The position numbers and the translations under genes were made by a program. DNA of 15,968 nucleotides from NCBI GenBank assembly GCA_008017255.1, contig SSHD01000037.1, positions 1 to 15,968 on the forward strand. The letters run 5' to 3'. Every line of letters starts with the position of its first letter. The stretch's first letter is position 1. Below the pieces are notes generated by a model, which saw only the letters and a list, made by a program, of their open reading frames with translations, was not told the DNA's origin and did no database searches. Origin of the DNA: Acinetobacter sp. Its GTDB lineage: Bacteria; Pseudomonadota; Gammaproteobacteria; Pseudomonadales; Moraxellaceae. Positions 8,301-15,933 of the stretch are shown one piece after another.

Positions 8301-8546
8301 GCCGCAAAAATGCGTTTACGCCCAATCATTATGACGACCCTCGCCTTTGGTTTTGGTGTACTGCCATTGGCAATTTCGGCAGGTGCAGGTGCAAACAGTC
8401 AGCATTCGGTCGGTTATGGTGTCATTGGCGGTGTGATGACATCAACACTATTGGGTATCTTCTTTATTCCAGTGTTCTATGTCATTGTACGTACCCTGTT
8501 TAAGTACAAAGCTAAAACTTCAACTACAACTACTCAGGAGCATTGA
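5367..8546 (+). CDS. adeJ: RND multidrug efflux transporter AdeJ
   Basis: This is the inner-membrane proton/drug antiporter of the AdeIJK pump, of the HAE1 (AcrB/MexB) family, usually trimeric. The length of 1059 residues is normal. The N-terminus MAQFFIHRPIFAWVLALVIM is the characteristic first helix. Proton-relay residues are present: Asp407-Asp408 in GLLVDDAIVVVEN, Lys953 in SAKNAILIVEFAK, and Arg984 with Thr990/Thr991 in RLRPIIMTTLAFG, the counterparts of AcrB D407/D408/K940/R971/T978. Two periplasmic porter/docking loops occupy roughly 30-335 and 560-870, with LPDEDQG at 566-572 and the Phe-rich switch loop around 612-625 (FTVAGFSFTGV). About 12 membrane helices are expected. It lies 12 nt after adeI and overlaps the region where adeK begins. 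No frameshift or missing catalytic residue is seen. By orthology with A. baumannii AdeJ, substrates should be broad (beta-lactams, fluoroquinolones, tetracyclines and others). Confidence 0.97.
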   Translation: MAQFFIHRPIFAWVLALVIMLAGILTLSSMPIAQYPTIAPPKVTITANYPGASADTVENTVTQIIEKQMNGLDGLRYITSNSASNGQATIEVNFEQGIDPDIAQVQVQNKLQAATALLPSDVQRQGVIVSKGGGSFLQVIAFYSPDGSLTDSDIKDYVNSNISDPISRVAGVGSVQVFGGSYAMRIWLDPAKLSSFQLNPSDVANAIRAQNAQVAVGQLGGAPAQKGQTLNATVTAQSLLQTPEQFGNIFLKNAGDGAQVRIRDVAKVELGSDSYMFDSKNNGKPAGGIAITLATGANALDTAEAIEAKLQELRQNYPSGLDDDIAFDTTPFVKVSITSVVHTLLEAIALVFIVMFLFLQNWRATIIPTMAVPVVVLGTFAVINMFGFTINTLTMFAMVLAIGLLVDDAIVVVENVERVMVEEHLEPVPATEKSMHQISGALIGITTILAAVFIPMAFFDGTTGVIYRQFSLTLVTAMVLSLFVALTFTPALCATLLKQHDPNKHENNGIFARFFRWFNHSFDRVSHGYQSISAVLVKRLIIPIIGFVAICGLLFVGFQKLPSGFLPDEDQGVIISLVQLPPNASLERTIAANTALTEHYLKQEEKHVASIFTVAGFSFTGVAQNAGIGFVRLKDWKERTTPESQIGAIIQRAMPLNMTIKDAAYIFPIQLPAMPELGIASGFNLQLKAASGQSHEQLMAARNAILGMASQDKRLTGVRPNGQEDTPQYTIHIDQAQAGALGISFAEINNTMGMAWSGSYINDFVDRGRVKKVYVQGKSASRMMPEDLDQWHVRNNKGQMIPFSAFATGQWTYGSPRLERYNGISSVNIQGAPAAGVSTGEALQIMEGLINKLPEMGMSGFDFEWTGLSLEEKESGSQTIALYALSLLIVFLCLAALYESWSVPFSVLLVVPLGIIGTVGLTYLGMALGDDPNLTNNIYFQVALVTVIGLSAKNAILIVEFAKDLQEAGEELIDATLHAAKMRLRPIIMTTLAFGFGVLPLAISAGAGANSQHSVGYGVIGGVMTSTLLGIFFIPVFYVIVRTLFKYKAKTSTTTTQEH
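8536..8540 (+). promoter_or_regulatory. Ribosome binding site deciding the adeK start
   Basis: AGGAG at 8536-8540 lies inside the end of adeJ. It is 2 nt from a TTG at 8543, 8 nt from the GTG at 8549 and 11 nt from the ATG at 8552. The GTG therefore has the best spacing, and the longer TTG start is unlikely. Confidence 0.7.
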
Positions 8547-8548
8547 TT

Positions 8549-10018
8549 GTGATGCAAACTGTATGGTCCCTGTCTGGTCGTGGACTGGCACTTTCTGCCC
8601 TTGCGCTTTCTTTGGCGGCTTGCCAAAGCATGCGCGGTCCACAACCGGGTGTAAATACCGATATTCCTGCAAGCTATGCTTTTTATGCAACTGCGGGTCA
8701 ATCTATAGCTGCACAAGGTTACAAAGACTTCTTTGCCGACCCACGTTTAGTGCAAGTGCTTGACCTAGCTCTTGCCAATAACCGAGATTTGCGTAGCGCT
8801 GCGTTAAATATCCAAAAAGCTCAGCAACAATATCAAATTTCGGAAAACAACCAATTACCGACCATTGGTGCCAGTGGCAGTGCGGTACGTCAAGTTAGCC
8901 CTACCCGTGACCCAAATAATCCCTATTCAACCTATCAAGTGGGTTTAGGCTTAACTGCTTATGAGTTAGATTTTTGGGGCCGAGTGCGTAGCTTAAAAGA
9001 TGCCGCTTTAGACAGTTATTTAGCCACGCAAAGCTCACGTGATGCCACGCAAATTAGCTTAATTTCACAAGTGACACAGGTTTGGTTAAATTACGCTTAT
9101 GCCAATGCACAATTAAAACTGGCGAATCAAACCCTCAAGACCCAACAAGATGCGTTTAACCTCAACAAAAAACGCTTTGATGTCGGTATTGATAGTGAAA
9201 TTCCAGTACGACAGGCACAAATTTCGGTTGAAACGGCACGTAACGATGTTGCCAACTACAAAACCCAAGTTGCGCAAGCACAAAACTTGTTGAACTTGTT
9301 GGTTGGTCAAGCCGTGCCAGAAAACTTATTGCCACAACAACAAGTCACTAGCATTACCAAACAAGGTGTGTTGGGTGCAGGTTTACCAAGCGATTTGTTA
9401 AATAATCGACCAGATGTAAAAGCAGCTGAATATCGACTCAGTGCTGCGGGGGCGAATATCGGTGCTGCCAAAGCACAGTTATTCCCGACCATTAGCCTGA
9501 CAGGTTCAGCAGGTTATGCCTCTACCGATTTAAGCGATTTATTTAAATCTGGCAATGCCTTATGGTCAATTGGACCGAGCATCAACATGCCTATTTTTGA
9601 CTGGGGCACACGCAAAGCCAATCTCAAAATTTCTGAAACCGATCAGAGCATTGCACTGGCAAATTATGAAAAATCAGTTCAATCGGCTTTTCGTGAAGTG
9701 AATGACGCTCTAGCAACCCGCGCCAATATTGGCGACCGCCTAAGCGCACAGCGCCGTTTGGTTGAAGCCACCAATACCACCTATAAACTATCTAATGCCC
9801 GCTTCCGTGCTGGTATTGATAATTATTTGACCGTATTGGATGCACAACGTTCGGCTTATGCTTCTGAGCAAGGCTTATTGATTTTGCAACAAGCCAATCT
9901 TAACAACCAAGTGGAATTGTACAAAACACTTGGCGGTGGGGTGAAAGCCAACACTGCCGATCAAGTGGTGCAACAACCGTCTTCTGCCGATTTAAAATAC
10001 GACAAAACCGCCAAGTAA
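8549..10018 (+). CDS. adeK: RND efflux outer-membrane channel lipoprotein AdeK
   Basis: This is the TolC/OprM-type outer-membrane factor that completes the AdeIJK pump and provides the exit duct. From GTG 8549 it is 489 residues, starting MMQTVWSLSGRG, as I recall for A. baumannii AdeK. ATG 8552 would remove one residue. The signal peptide ends in lipobox LAAC with Cys25. Gln at +2 fits outer-membrane sorting. The protein carries two outer-membrane-efflux repeats. Visible family motifs include YQVGLGLTAYELDFWGRVRS (about 129-148), RFDVGIDSEIPVRQAQIS, GLPSDLLNNRPDVKAAE at the start of the second repeat, GSAGYASTDLSDLF, and a closing NQVELYKTLGGG. The start lies just after the adeJ stop (8544-8546), so translation is probably coupled. 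A strong terminator follows 12 nt after the stop and ends the operon. Confidence 0.96.
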   Translation: MMQTVWSLSGRGLALSALALSLAACQSMRGPQPGVNTDIPASYAFYATAGQSIAAQGYKDFFADPRLVQVLDLALANNRDLRSAALNIQKAQQQYQISENNQLPTIGASGSAVRQVSPTRDPNNPYSTYQVGLGLTAYELDFWGRVRSLKDAALDSYLATQSSRDATQISLISQVTQVWLNYAYANAQLKLANQTLKTQQDAFNLNKKRFDVGIDSEIPVRQAQISVETARNDVANYKTQVAQAQNLLNLLVGQAVPENLLPQQQVTSITKQGVLGAGLPSDLLNNRPDVKAAEYRLSAAGANIGAAKAQLFPTISLTGSAGYASTDLSDLFKSGNALWSIGPSINMPIFDWGTRKANLKISETDQSIALANYEKSVQSAFREVNDALATRANIGDRLSAQRRLVEATNTTYKLSNARFRAGIDNYLTVLDAQRSAYASEQGLLILQQANLNNQVELYKTLGGGVKANTADQVVQQPSSADLKYDKTAK

Positions 10019-10030
10019 CGGTTTTAGCCC

Positions 10031-10058
10031 AAAAAGCTCACTACGGTGGGCTTTTTTT
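10031..10058 (+). terminator. Rho-independent terminator of adeIJK
   Basis: AAAAAGCTCAC (10031-10041), loop TACG, GTGGGCTTTTT (10046-10056): an 11-bp stem with a single G-U pair, closed by a stable cUACGg tetraloop and ending in seven Ts. It begins 12 nt after the adeK stop. The A-tract on the left arm could let it work in both directions. Confidence 0.9.
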
Positions 10059-10066
10059 ATTGCTTT

Positions 10067-10098
10067 TTGACGGTGTTTTTCCTATCTTCAAATACAAT
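10067..10098 (+). promoter_or_regulatory. Weak candidate promoter for the ybjQ pair
   Basis: TTGACG (10067-10072) and TACAAT (10093-10098) are each good hexamers, but the 20-nt spacer is longer than optimal. A separate promoter is needed after the adeK terminator, and this is the best candidate I see before the ATG at 10122. Confidence 0.25.
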
Positions 10099-10121
10099 CA
10101 AATCCATTGAATATCTGCATT

Positions 10122-10478
10122 ATGCTTTTAAGTAATCTTGAATCTGTTCCGGGTCACACCATTTCCCAACAGCTCGATGTGGTCTACGGCAGCACCGTTC
10201 GTAGTAAGAATGTTGGACGCGACCTATTAGCTGGTCTAAAAAATATTGTTGGTGGCGAACTGACTGCCTATACCGAACTACTAGAAGAATCACGTCAAGA
10301 AGCCATGAACCGTATGATTCAAAAAGCACACCGCTTAGGTGCCAATGCCATTGTCGGGATTCGCTTTTCGACCTCGAATATTGCTCAAGGTGCTTCAGAA
10401 TTATTTGTGTACGGCACAGCCGTTCGAGTTGAGCCCCTTACCCCCAAACTCCCCGACCCATTTCCGACTCAAGGTTAA
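10122..10478 (+). CDS. YbjQ/UPF0145 (DUF74) family protein, soluble
   Basis: From the ATG at 10122 this is a 118-residue protein. A TTG at 10107 would add five residues, and neither start has a clear Shine-Dalgarno. It matches the YbjQ family (PF01906, about 107 residues in E. coli) across its whole length: a beta start, then VGRDLLAGLKNIVGGELTAY (31-50), a helix with SRQEAMNRMIQKAHRLGANA, then IVGIRF (77-82) and VYGTAVRVEP at the end. Members form small compact oligomers; the biological role is not established. The Pro-rich tail (LTPKLPDPFPTQG) is an addition beyond the core domain. A second YbjQ gene starts 3 nt after its stop, so the two form an operon. Confidence 0.85.
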   Translation: MLLSNLESVPGHTISQQLDVVYGSTVRSKNVGRDLLAGLKNIVGGELTAYTELLEESRQEAMNRMIQKAHRLGANAIVGIRFSTSNIAQGASELFVYGTAVRVEPLTPKLPDPFPTQG

Positions 10479-10481
10479 ATC

Positions 10482-10925
10482 ATGGACGGTTTAATTTTCC
10501 AACTGCTGATATTTGCAGTGTTGTTTAGTCTAGGCTTTGGTTTTGGTCGCTATAACGAAACTAAACACTTGGCGGAACTAGAGCAAAACGAAAAACGCCT
10601 TGCTTACATAACGGTCGGTAATTTGCGTAAAGTCAGTTTTGAACAATCTGGGCAAATGATTAGCAGCAATGTGGTGATTTCGCACGATTATTTTAAATTT
10701 GTACTGGCAAATATTCAGAACTTTTTTGGCGGTAGACTCACCAGTTATGAAAGCGTAGTTGAACGTGCCCGCCGTGAAGCCATTGTGCGTTTAAAACTTG
10801 AAGCAGAAAAACATGGCGCTACGCATATTGCCTGCATACGGCTTGCCACTACGGAGATGGGCATGCAAGGCGGCATGGTTGAAGTGTTTGCCTATGGCAC
10901 GGCGATCAACAAGAGAGACGTTTAA
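10482..10925 (+). CDS. Membrane-anchored YbjQ/UPF0145-family protein
   Basis: This 147-residue paralogue of the gene before it starts at ATG 10482 with AAGG at 10471-10474, 7 nt away. Residues 3-21 (GLIFQLLIFAVLFSLGFGFG) form one hydrophobic segment, followed by a charged linker (about 22-40) and a YbjQ core. The core includes FVLANIQNFFGGRLTSYESV (about 73-92), ERARREAIVRLKLEAEKHGA, THIACIRLAT and FAYGTAIN near the end. Compared with the usual IVGG, the motif reads FFGG. The N-terminal anchor implies an inner-membrane protein, probably with the domain in the cytoplasm because Arg and Lys follow the segment. An interaction with the soluble paralogue encoded directly upstream is a natural guess, but I have no direct evidence. 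Function is unknown. Confidence 0.8.
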   Translation: MDGLIFQLLIFAVLFSLGFGFGRYNETKHLAELEQNEKRLAYITVGNLRKVSFEQSGQMISSNVVISHDYFKFVLANIQNFFGGRLTSYESVVERARREAIVRLKLEAEKHGATHIACIRLATTEMGMQGGMVEVFAYGTAINKRDV

Positions 10926-10959
10926 CTACGATTTTGTTATTTTTTCTAAAATAAACCAT

Positions 10960-11236
10960 TCAGTCAGCGTACTGCTCTATATGTCTTTTCGGGATTTGAT
11001 ATGGCTGACCATCAAATTTAAGCATGAAACTCTGTCGGGTGGATATGCGCTGTACTTTGCCGCACTTGTCGAGCGTACCTGACATGTCATAATTGCTAAT
11101 GCGATCACGCAACTGTATATCGAAATAATGATTCGTTTTAGTCGCTTGTATTTGCAAATAGCTGCTGATTTGCCGTAGCGCTCACCATGAACGCCAATAC
11201 CACAAAAATGATGCTTAGTTTTTTATATCTACTCAA
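10960..11236 (-). pseudogene. Frameshifted small exported-protein gene
   Basis: The minus strand carries two abutting frames that fit together as one gene. The first starts at TTG 11236 and encodes a good signal peptide (MSRYKKLSIIFVVLAFMVSA, then TANQQ) before stopping at TAA 11138. The second frame is open from just upstream of 11157 to TGA 10960. It encodes a soluble-looking domain (YLQIQATKTNHYFDIQLRDR at its start, FDGQPYQIPKRHIEQYAD at its end), but has no start of its own other than a TTG inside the domain. The reading frames differ by one base, consistent with one inserted base near the CAGCAG at about 11160-11172. The joined product would be about 91 residues, secreted or periplasmic, with one cysteine in the mature part. 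I do not recognise a family. A sequencing error is possible. No slippery heptamer supports programmed frameshifting. Confidence 0.5.
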
Positions 11237-11240
11237 AACA

Positions 11241-11262
11241 AAGTCACTCAAATGAGTGACTT
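11241..11262 (-). terminator. Inverted-repeat terminator after the SDR gene
   Basis: AAGTCACTCA (11241-11250) and TGAGTGACTT (11253-11262) are perfect complements. As RNA on the minus strand this folds as a 9-bp stem with an ATTT loop, followed by TGTTTTG. The T-rich tail is imperfect, so the terminator may be moderate. It lies about 30 nt after the SDR stop at 11293. Read on the plus strand no T-run follows, so the minus direction is preferred. Confidence 0.6.
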
Positions 11263-11292
11263 AAAAACCGAAAAACCAAAACCCCGATGAAA

Positions 11293-12099
11293 TTACTTCA
11301 CCTTCATTTTACGAATCATTTTATACATTAAGCTCGGCGACAGGCGTGACACCAAAACCCCCAAGTGCTCTTTTTTACCACCGACCACGATGTATTCTTC
11401 ATTCGCCATGAGCGAAGCCACCACACGTTCAGCAAACACATCGGCAGCCAAGCCATTTTCGGTTGCAACGTCGTGATAGCCCTGTGGTTTACCTTCACCA
11501 TTTAGGGCATTTAATGACACATCGGTATTCACAAAACCAGGGAAAACCACCGACACCGCAATACCAGCTTGGGCAACTTCTGCACGTAAGCTGTTGGCCC
11601 ATATATGAATGGCGGCTTTGGCTGCCGAATAACTGGCGCGATATTGTGTGCCCAATAATCCTGCCACACTAGACACAAACACCACCCGCCCCGACTGTTG
11701 TTTGAGCATGCTTGGCAATACGGTTTTGGTGATAAACACTTGGGAAAAATAATCCACTTCCATAATGGCACGTTCAGTTTGCATGGTGGTGTCGGCAATT
11801 AAGGCACGTTGGCTTAAACCTGCATTATTCACCAACCAATCAATCTGCCCTTTACAAGCCATGATTTGCTCATAGACCTGCCGAACTTGCGCTTCATCGG
11901 TTATATCCACCGCGATCGACACATGTCGTTCTGGTTTAAACAAACCCACCCGCACCGCTTCCAGTTCGGTATAACGGCGTGCGCTTAAAATCACCTGTGC
12001 GCCTTGCAACGCACATTCTTGCGCCAAAGCCTTGCCCAAGCCTGACGACGCGCCAGTGATCCATACTACTTTATTGTCTAGACTTTTGAGCTTAGCCAT
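11293..12099 (-). CDS. Classical short-chain dehydrogenase/reductase (SDR), DHRS7B-like
   Basis: This 268-residue NAD(P)-dependent oxidoreductase has a Rossmann fold. Visible motifs are the nucleotide-binding TGASSGLG at 15-22, ARR at 40-42 (basic residues that often favour NADP), VDITD at 64-68, NNAG at 91-94, the catalytic Ser143/Ser144 in FVSSVAG, and YSAAK with catalytic Tyr157 and Lys161, followed by PGFVNTD (187-193). The helix position that normally carries the tetrad Asn (EVNYFG-type) reads EVDYFS here, giving Asp116. The C-terminus is strongly basic (MYKMIRKMKVK), suggesting membrane-surface association. The substrate cannot be inferred. The ATG at 12099 has AGGG at 12105-12108, 5 nt away. 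It lies 11 nt after the stop of the preceding minus-strand gene, so the two are co-transcribed. Confidence 0.9.
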   Translation of the reverse strand: MAKLKSLDNKVVWITGASSGLGKALAQECALQGAQVILSARRYTELEAVRVGLFKPERHVSIAVDITDEAQVRQVYEQIMACKGQIDWLVNNAGLSQRALIADTTMQTERAIMEVDYFSQVFITKTVLPSMLKQQSGRVVFVSSVAGLLGTQYRASYSAAKAAIHIWANSLRAEVAQAGIAVSVVFPGFVNTDVSLNALNGEGKPQGYHDVATENGLAADVFAERVVASLMANEEYIVVGGKKEHLGVLVSRLSPSLMYKMIRKMKVK

Positions 12100-12110
12100 G
12101 TGAACCCTAC

Positions 12111-12773
12111 CTATGCTTGATGACGCATAAACTGTAAGAAATAATCAATATAATTGATGGCGGCTTTGTGATCGAGCTGCGAACCCAATTTTTCTAAGCG
12201 TTTATAACCCAAATGCGTGGTCATATTAATCACACCATTTAGGGTTTTATCGACCACAAAATTAAATTTTAAACTTTTTTTCGGCTCACGCATTAAATGC
12301 GTTACCCCAACATCAATCACTTCTGTAAGCAATTTTAACGCTTTTGGAATTTCATGCACATCACCTTCACCCAGTTTTAAGCTTGCGTTTTGCACTTGCT
12401 CTGCCAATTGCTTAGAAATAGGATAAGTCATGTAAATGGATTGGTCTTCAATTTGAATGGTGCCCGACAAATATTCCACCAAAGGCAACAAACGCTCATT
12501 GCCCAAAAACGACACTGACCACGGCAAATATTTGCGAATCGCTTCTAAAATTTGCTGCACCACTTTTTCTGATTCACTATGATGATGTGCATGTTGTGGG
12601 GCTTTGAGTAACACCATAAACACTTGTTCGATGATTTCACAGGAAATTTCCGACAGCACTTCACCTAAAGCACTGGCTTGGCTTTCTTTACTGCCTTGCA
12701 CAAGCTGGGTGCGAATATGTGTAAAACGTGCGTAGATATCCGCATGAATATTTAAAAAAATATCGGTTTTCAT
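12111..12773 (-). CDS. Unrecognised helical protein, co-transcribed with the SDR
   Basis: I take the start as ATG 12773 (220 residues, MKTDIFLNIHADIYARFTHI), because AGGG at 12782-12785 lies 8 nt upstream of it. ATG 12779 is only 2 nt from that site, and the open frame extends back to 12827 without a better start. I do not recognise the family. The sequence lacks a signal peptide or clear membrane span and looks mainly alpha-helical, with heptad-like hydrophobic spacing (EVLSEISCEIIEQVFMVLLK). A His cluster (HAHHH) falls around residues 60-64, and it closes with INYIDYFLQFMRHQA. It ends 11 nt before the SDR start, so a functional link to that enzyme is plausible but unproven. Confidence 0.7.
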   Translation of the reverse strand: MKTDIFLNIHADIYARFTHIRTQLVQGSKESQASALGEVLSEISCEIIEQVFMVLLKAPQHAHHHSESEKVVQQILEAIRKYLPWSVSFLGNERLLPLVEYLSGTIQIEDQSIYMTYPISKQLAEQVQNASLKLGEGDVHEIPKALKLLTEVIDVGVTHLMREPKKSLKFNFVVDKTLNGVINMTTHLGYKRLEKLGSQLDHKAAINYIDYFLQFMRHQA

Positions 12774-12988
12774 TTTCATAACCCTAATTTTTAGTTCCTT
12801 TAAATAACAGCTTGTTAAACAAACCACTATGATTCCATTCAGCCTATATTGTTTTAATTATCGGCGATCTGTTCGCTGAATTTATCATATTCTTACTGCA
12901 ATCGACATGAAAAATTCGCATAAACAAATTAATGCAGCCACTCACCCGCCATGCATCAACTTTTTTGATAAGATTTTTTATGGTTTTT

Positions 12989-12997
12989 TGCTACAAT
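12989..12997 (+). promoter_or_regulatory. Extended -10 promoter of valS
   Basis: TGC followed by TACAAT (12992-12997) matches the extended -10 form TGnTATAAT. The -35 region at the right distance (TAAGAT, 12969-12974) is poor, as is usual for extended -10 promoters. Transcription would begin near 13004, leaving a 5' leader of about 32 nt. Confidence 0.55.
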
Positions 12998-13035
12998 AGA
13001 GCCAATTTTTTATTCAATTTTAATCTTCTATTCTT

Positions 13036-15933
13036 ATGACTGACGCTCAATCTGCACAAAATATTGCCACCACGTACGATCCGACCGAAATCGAAAGAAA
13101 ATGGTACCAAACTTGGGAACAAAACGGCTACTTCAAGCCATCCCAACAAGGTGATTCATTTTGTATTATGATTCCGCCGCCGAACGTCACGGGGAGCTTG
13201 CACATGGGGCATGGTTTTAACAATGCCATTATGGATGCCCTAACGCGCTATAACCGTATGATGGGCAAAAATACCCTGTGGCAACCGGGCACAGACCACG
13301 CAGGTATTGCCACACAAATGGTGGTCGAGCGTCAACTTGCGGCACAAGACATTAGCCGTCACGACTTAGGTCGGGAAAAATTCATTGAAAAAATTTGGCA
13401 ATGGAAAGAACAATCTGGCGGAAATATTACCAACCAAATTCGCCGTTTAGGTTCAAGTGTCGATTGGTCACGTGAACGCTTTACTATGGATGATGGTTTA
13501 TCTAACGCCGTAAAAGAAGTGTTTGTGCGTTTGCATAAAGATGGCTTGATTTACCGTGGCAAACGCTTGGTGAATTGGGATCCAAAATTACAAACAGCGC
13601 TGTCGGACCTCGAAGTAGAATCGGTTGAAGAACAAGGTTCGCTGTGGCATTTCAAATATTTCTTTGAAGATAAATCACTCAAAACCAAAGATGGCAAAGA
13701 CTATTTAGTGGTTGCCACGACTCGCCCTGAAACCTTACTTGGTGACTCGGCTGTGGCGGTACATCCTGAAGATGAACGCTATGCGCACTTGGTCGGTAAA
13801 AATATCGTGTTGCCAATTTCTGGTCGCCTAGTACCTGTAGTTGCCGATGAATATGTGGAAAAAGACTTTGGTACTGGCTGTGTCAAAATCACCCCTGCGC
13901 ATGACTTTAACGACTATGAAGTGGGTAAGCGTTGTGAACTCCCAATCATCAATATTTTCAACAAAAATGCCGAAGTTTTGGCAGAGTTTGAGTACATAGC
14001 CAAAGCTGGCGAACAAATTTCTAAAACCATTACGGCCCCTGCCGATTACATCGGTTTAGAGCGTTTTGCTGCGCGTAAAAAATTAGTCGAACAAGCAGAA
14101 AACGAGGGGTGGTTAGAGCAAATCCAACCTTATGACTTAAAAGCACCTCGAGGCGACCGTTCGGGGGTGATTGTTGAGCCGCTACTCACCGATCAATGGT
14201 ATGTGAAAATTGCACCATTGGCGCAGCCTGCGATTGAAGCGGTGCAAGATGGTCGCATCAAGTTCGTGCCAGAACAATACAGCAACATGTACATGGCGTG
14301 GATGAACAACATTCAAGACTGGTGTATTTCACGTCAACTGTGGTGGGGACATCGCATTCCTGCTTGGTACGATGCAAATGGCAATGTCTATGTGGGTCGT
14401 GATGAAGCCGAAGTACGTGCTGAATATGCTATTGCTGCCGATGTTCAACTTAACCAAGACGAAGACGTGTTGGACACGTGGTTTTCCTCTGCCCTGTGGA
14501 CATTCTCCACTTTAGATTGGACTGGCGATGCAGCAAAAGATGCGGAAAACTATTTTCTCAAGACTTTCCACCCGACCGATGTATTAGTAACTGGTTTTGA
14601 CATCATTTTCTTCTGGGTTGCCCGCATGATTATGATGACCATGCACTTTATGAAGAATAAAGATGGTACGCCGCAAGTCCCATTTAAAACCGTGTATGTA
14701 CATGGTTTGGTGCGCGATGGCGAAGGTCAGAAAATGTCGAAGTCTAAGGGCAACGTACTTGACCCTTTAGACTTGATAGACGGTGTAGACCTTGAAACTT
14801 TGGTACAAAAACGTACCACAGGTTTAATGAACCCGAAACAAGCGGCGAAAATTGAAAAATCCACCCGTAAAGAATTCCCAGAGGGCATACAAGCCTACGG
14901 TACAGATGCCGTTCGTTTTACCTTCTGCGCGCTTGCCAATACGGGTCGTGACATTAAATTCGATATGAAGCGTGTTGAAGGCTACCGTAACTTTGCCAAT
15001 AAAATTTGGAACGGTACCCGCTTTGTAATGATGAACGTAGAAGGTCAGACTGTAGGTCAAGCTGCACGCCCTGAACTGTGGGAACTTCCTGAACAGTGGA
15101 TCGTGAGCCGTTTACAAAAAGCCGAAGCTGCGGTTCAACAAGCCTTTGCAACGTATCGTTTAGACTTGGCGGCGCAAGCGATTTACGAGTTTATTTGGAA
15201 TGAATACTGTGACTGGTATGTCGAACTGACCAAGCCAGTATTGAATGATGAAAATGTGGCTGAGGAGCGCAAAGCTGAAGTTCGTCGTGTGCTACTGGCG
15301 GTAATGGAAGCATCTTTACGTCTTGCTCACCCAATCATGCCGTATTTGACCGAAGAAATTTGGCAAACCCTTGCACCGAAAATCGGCTTGGGCGGCGATA
15401 CCATCATGACTGCCGCCTACCCTGTTGCGGACACAGCAAAAATTAACGATCAGGCCGAAGCAGACATGCAATGGCTACAAGGTTTAATTGGTGCAGTGCG
15501 TAATATCCGTGGTGAAATGGGCTTAGGTAATGCACGTTTATTGCCTGTATTGTTGCAAAACACCACGGAAAGCGAGAAAGCACAGATTGCACGTATTGAA
15601 CCCTTGGTTAAAGCATTAGCAAAAGTGGAAAGTATTACTTTCTTAACGGATGCTGAGCAACCACCATTGTCTTCATCGAGTGTTGTGGGTCACGTGTCTG
15701 TATTCGTTCCAATGAAAGGCTTGATTGACCCGAAAGCGGAGCTGGGACGTTTGCAAAAAGACTTTGATAAAGTACAAAAGCAGCATGACCAAATTGCAGG
15801 AAAATTGGCAAATGAAGGTTTCGTAGCGAAAGCACCTGCGGCTGTAGTTGAAGGTGAAAAAGTGAAATTGGCTGAGTTTGCAGATCAGTTAGTGAAGATT
15901 AAAGCGAATATGGATCAGATTGCAGCGCTTTAA
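13036..15933 (+). CDS. valS: Valyl-tRNA synthetase
   Basis: ValS charges tRNA-Val with valine in the cytoplasm and edits misactivated threonine. The gene is complete at 965 residues, close to the usual bacterial length (951 in E. coli). Class I signatures are [15 protein letters not shown] (47-61), containing the HIGH-type HMGH at 56-59, and KMSKSKGN at 566-573 with the KMSKS loop. The CP1 editing domain shows [10 protein letters not shown] (228-237), [19 protein letters not shown] (279-297) and [20 protein letters not shown] downstream. The anticodon-binding helical domain follows from about 690, and the last about 70 residues form the charged coiled-coil arm typical of ValS ([20 protein letters not shown]). 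The start MTDAQSAQ at 13036 has no recognisable Shine-Dalgarno. Confidence 0.98.
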   Translation: MTDAQSAQNIATTYDPTEIERKWYQTWEQNGYFKPSQQGDSFCIMIPPPNVTGSLHMGHGFNNAIMDALTRYNRMMGKNTLWQPGTDHAGIATQMVVERQLAAQDISRHDLGREKFIEKIWQWKEQSGGNITNQIRRLGSSVDWSRERFTMDDGLSNAVKEVFVRLHKDGLIYRGKRLVNWDPKLQTALSDLEVESVEEQGSLWHFKYFFEDKSLKTKDGKDYLVVATTRPETLLGDSAVAVHPEDERYAHLVGKNIVLPISGRLVPVVADEYVEKDFGTGCVKITPAHDFNDYEVGKRCELPIINIFNKNAEVLAEFEYIAKAGEQISKTITAPADYIGLERFAARKKLVEQAENEGWLEQIQPYDLKAPRGDRSGVIVEPLLTDQWYVKIAPLAQPAIEAVQDGRIKFVPEQYSNMYMAWMNNIQDWCISRQLWWGHRIPAWYDANGNVYVGRDEAEVRAEYAIAADVQLNQDEDVLDTWFSSALWTFSTLDWTGDAAKDAENYFLKTFHPTDVLVTGFDIIFFWVARMIMMTMHFMKNKDGTPQVPFKTVYVHGLVRDGEGQKMSKSKGNVLDPLDLIDGVDLETLVQKRTTGLMNPKQAAKIEKSTRKEFPEGIQAYGTDAVRFTFCALANTGRDIKFDMKRVEGYRNFANKIWNGTRFVMMNVEGQTVGQAARPELWELPEQWIVSRLQKAEAAVQQAFATYRLDLAAQAIYEFIWNEYCDWYVELTKPVLNDENVAEERKAEVRRVLLAVMEASLRLAHPIMPYLTEEIWQTLAPKIGLGGDTIMTAAYPVADTAKINDQAEADMQWLQGLIGAVRNIRGEMGLGNARLLPVLLQNTTESEKAQIARIEPLVKALAKVESITFLTDAEQPPLSSSSVVGHVSVFVPMKGLIDPKAELGRLQKDFDKVQKQHDQIAGKLANEGFVAKAPAAVVEGEKVKLAEFADQLVKIKANMDQIAAL

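Larger units (their letters stand above)
10926..11292. other. Gap between the convergent ybjQ pair and SDR gene
   Basis: This 367-nt stretch contains no intact gene that I can support. It holds a frameshifted small gene on the minus strand (10960-11236) and an inverted-repeat terminator for the SDR operon (11241-11262). After the second ybjQ stop there is only an AT-only stem (TTATTTT/AAAATAA), too weak to call a terminator. Confidence 0.6.

Noticed and set aside
10798..11082. Plus-strand 94-codon frame across the end of the second ybjQ gene
   Set aside because: It begins inside the ybjQ gene in another frame, and its distal half is antisense to the frameshifted secreted-protein gene. There is no ribosome site and no family resemblance.
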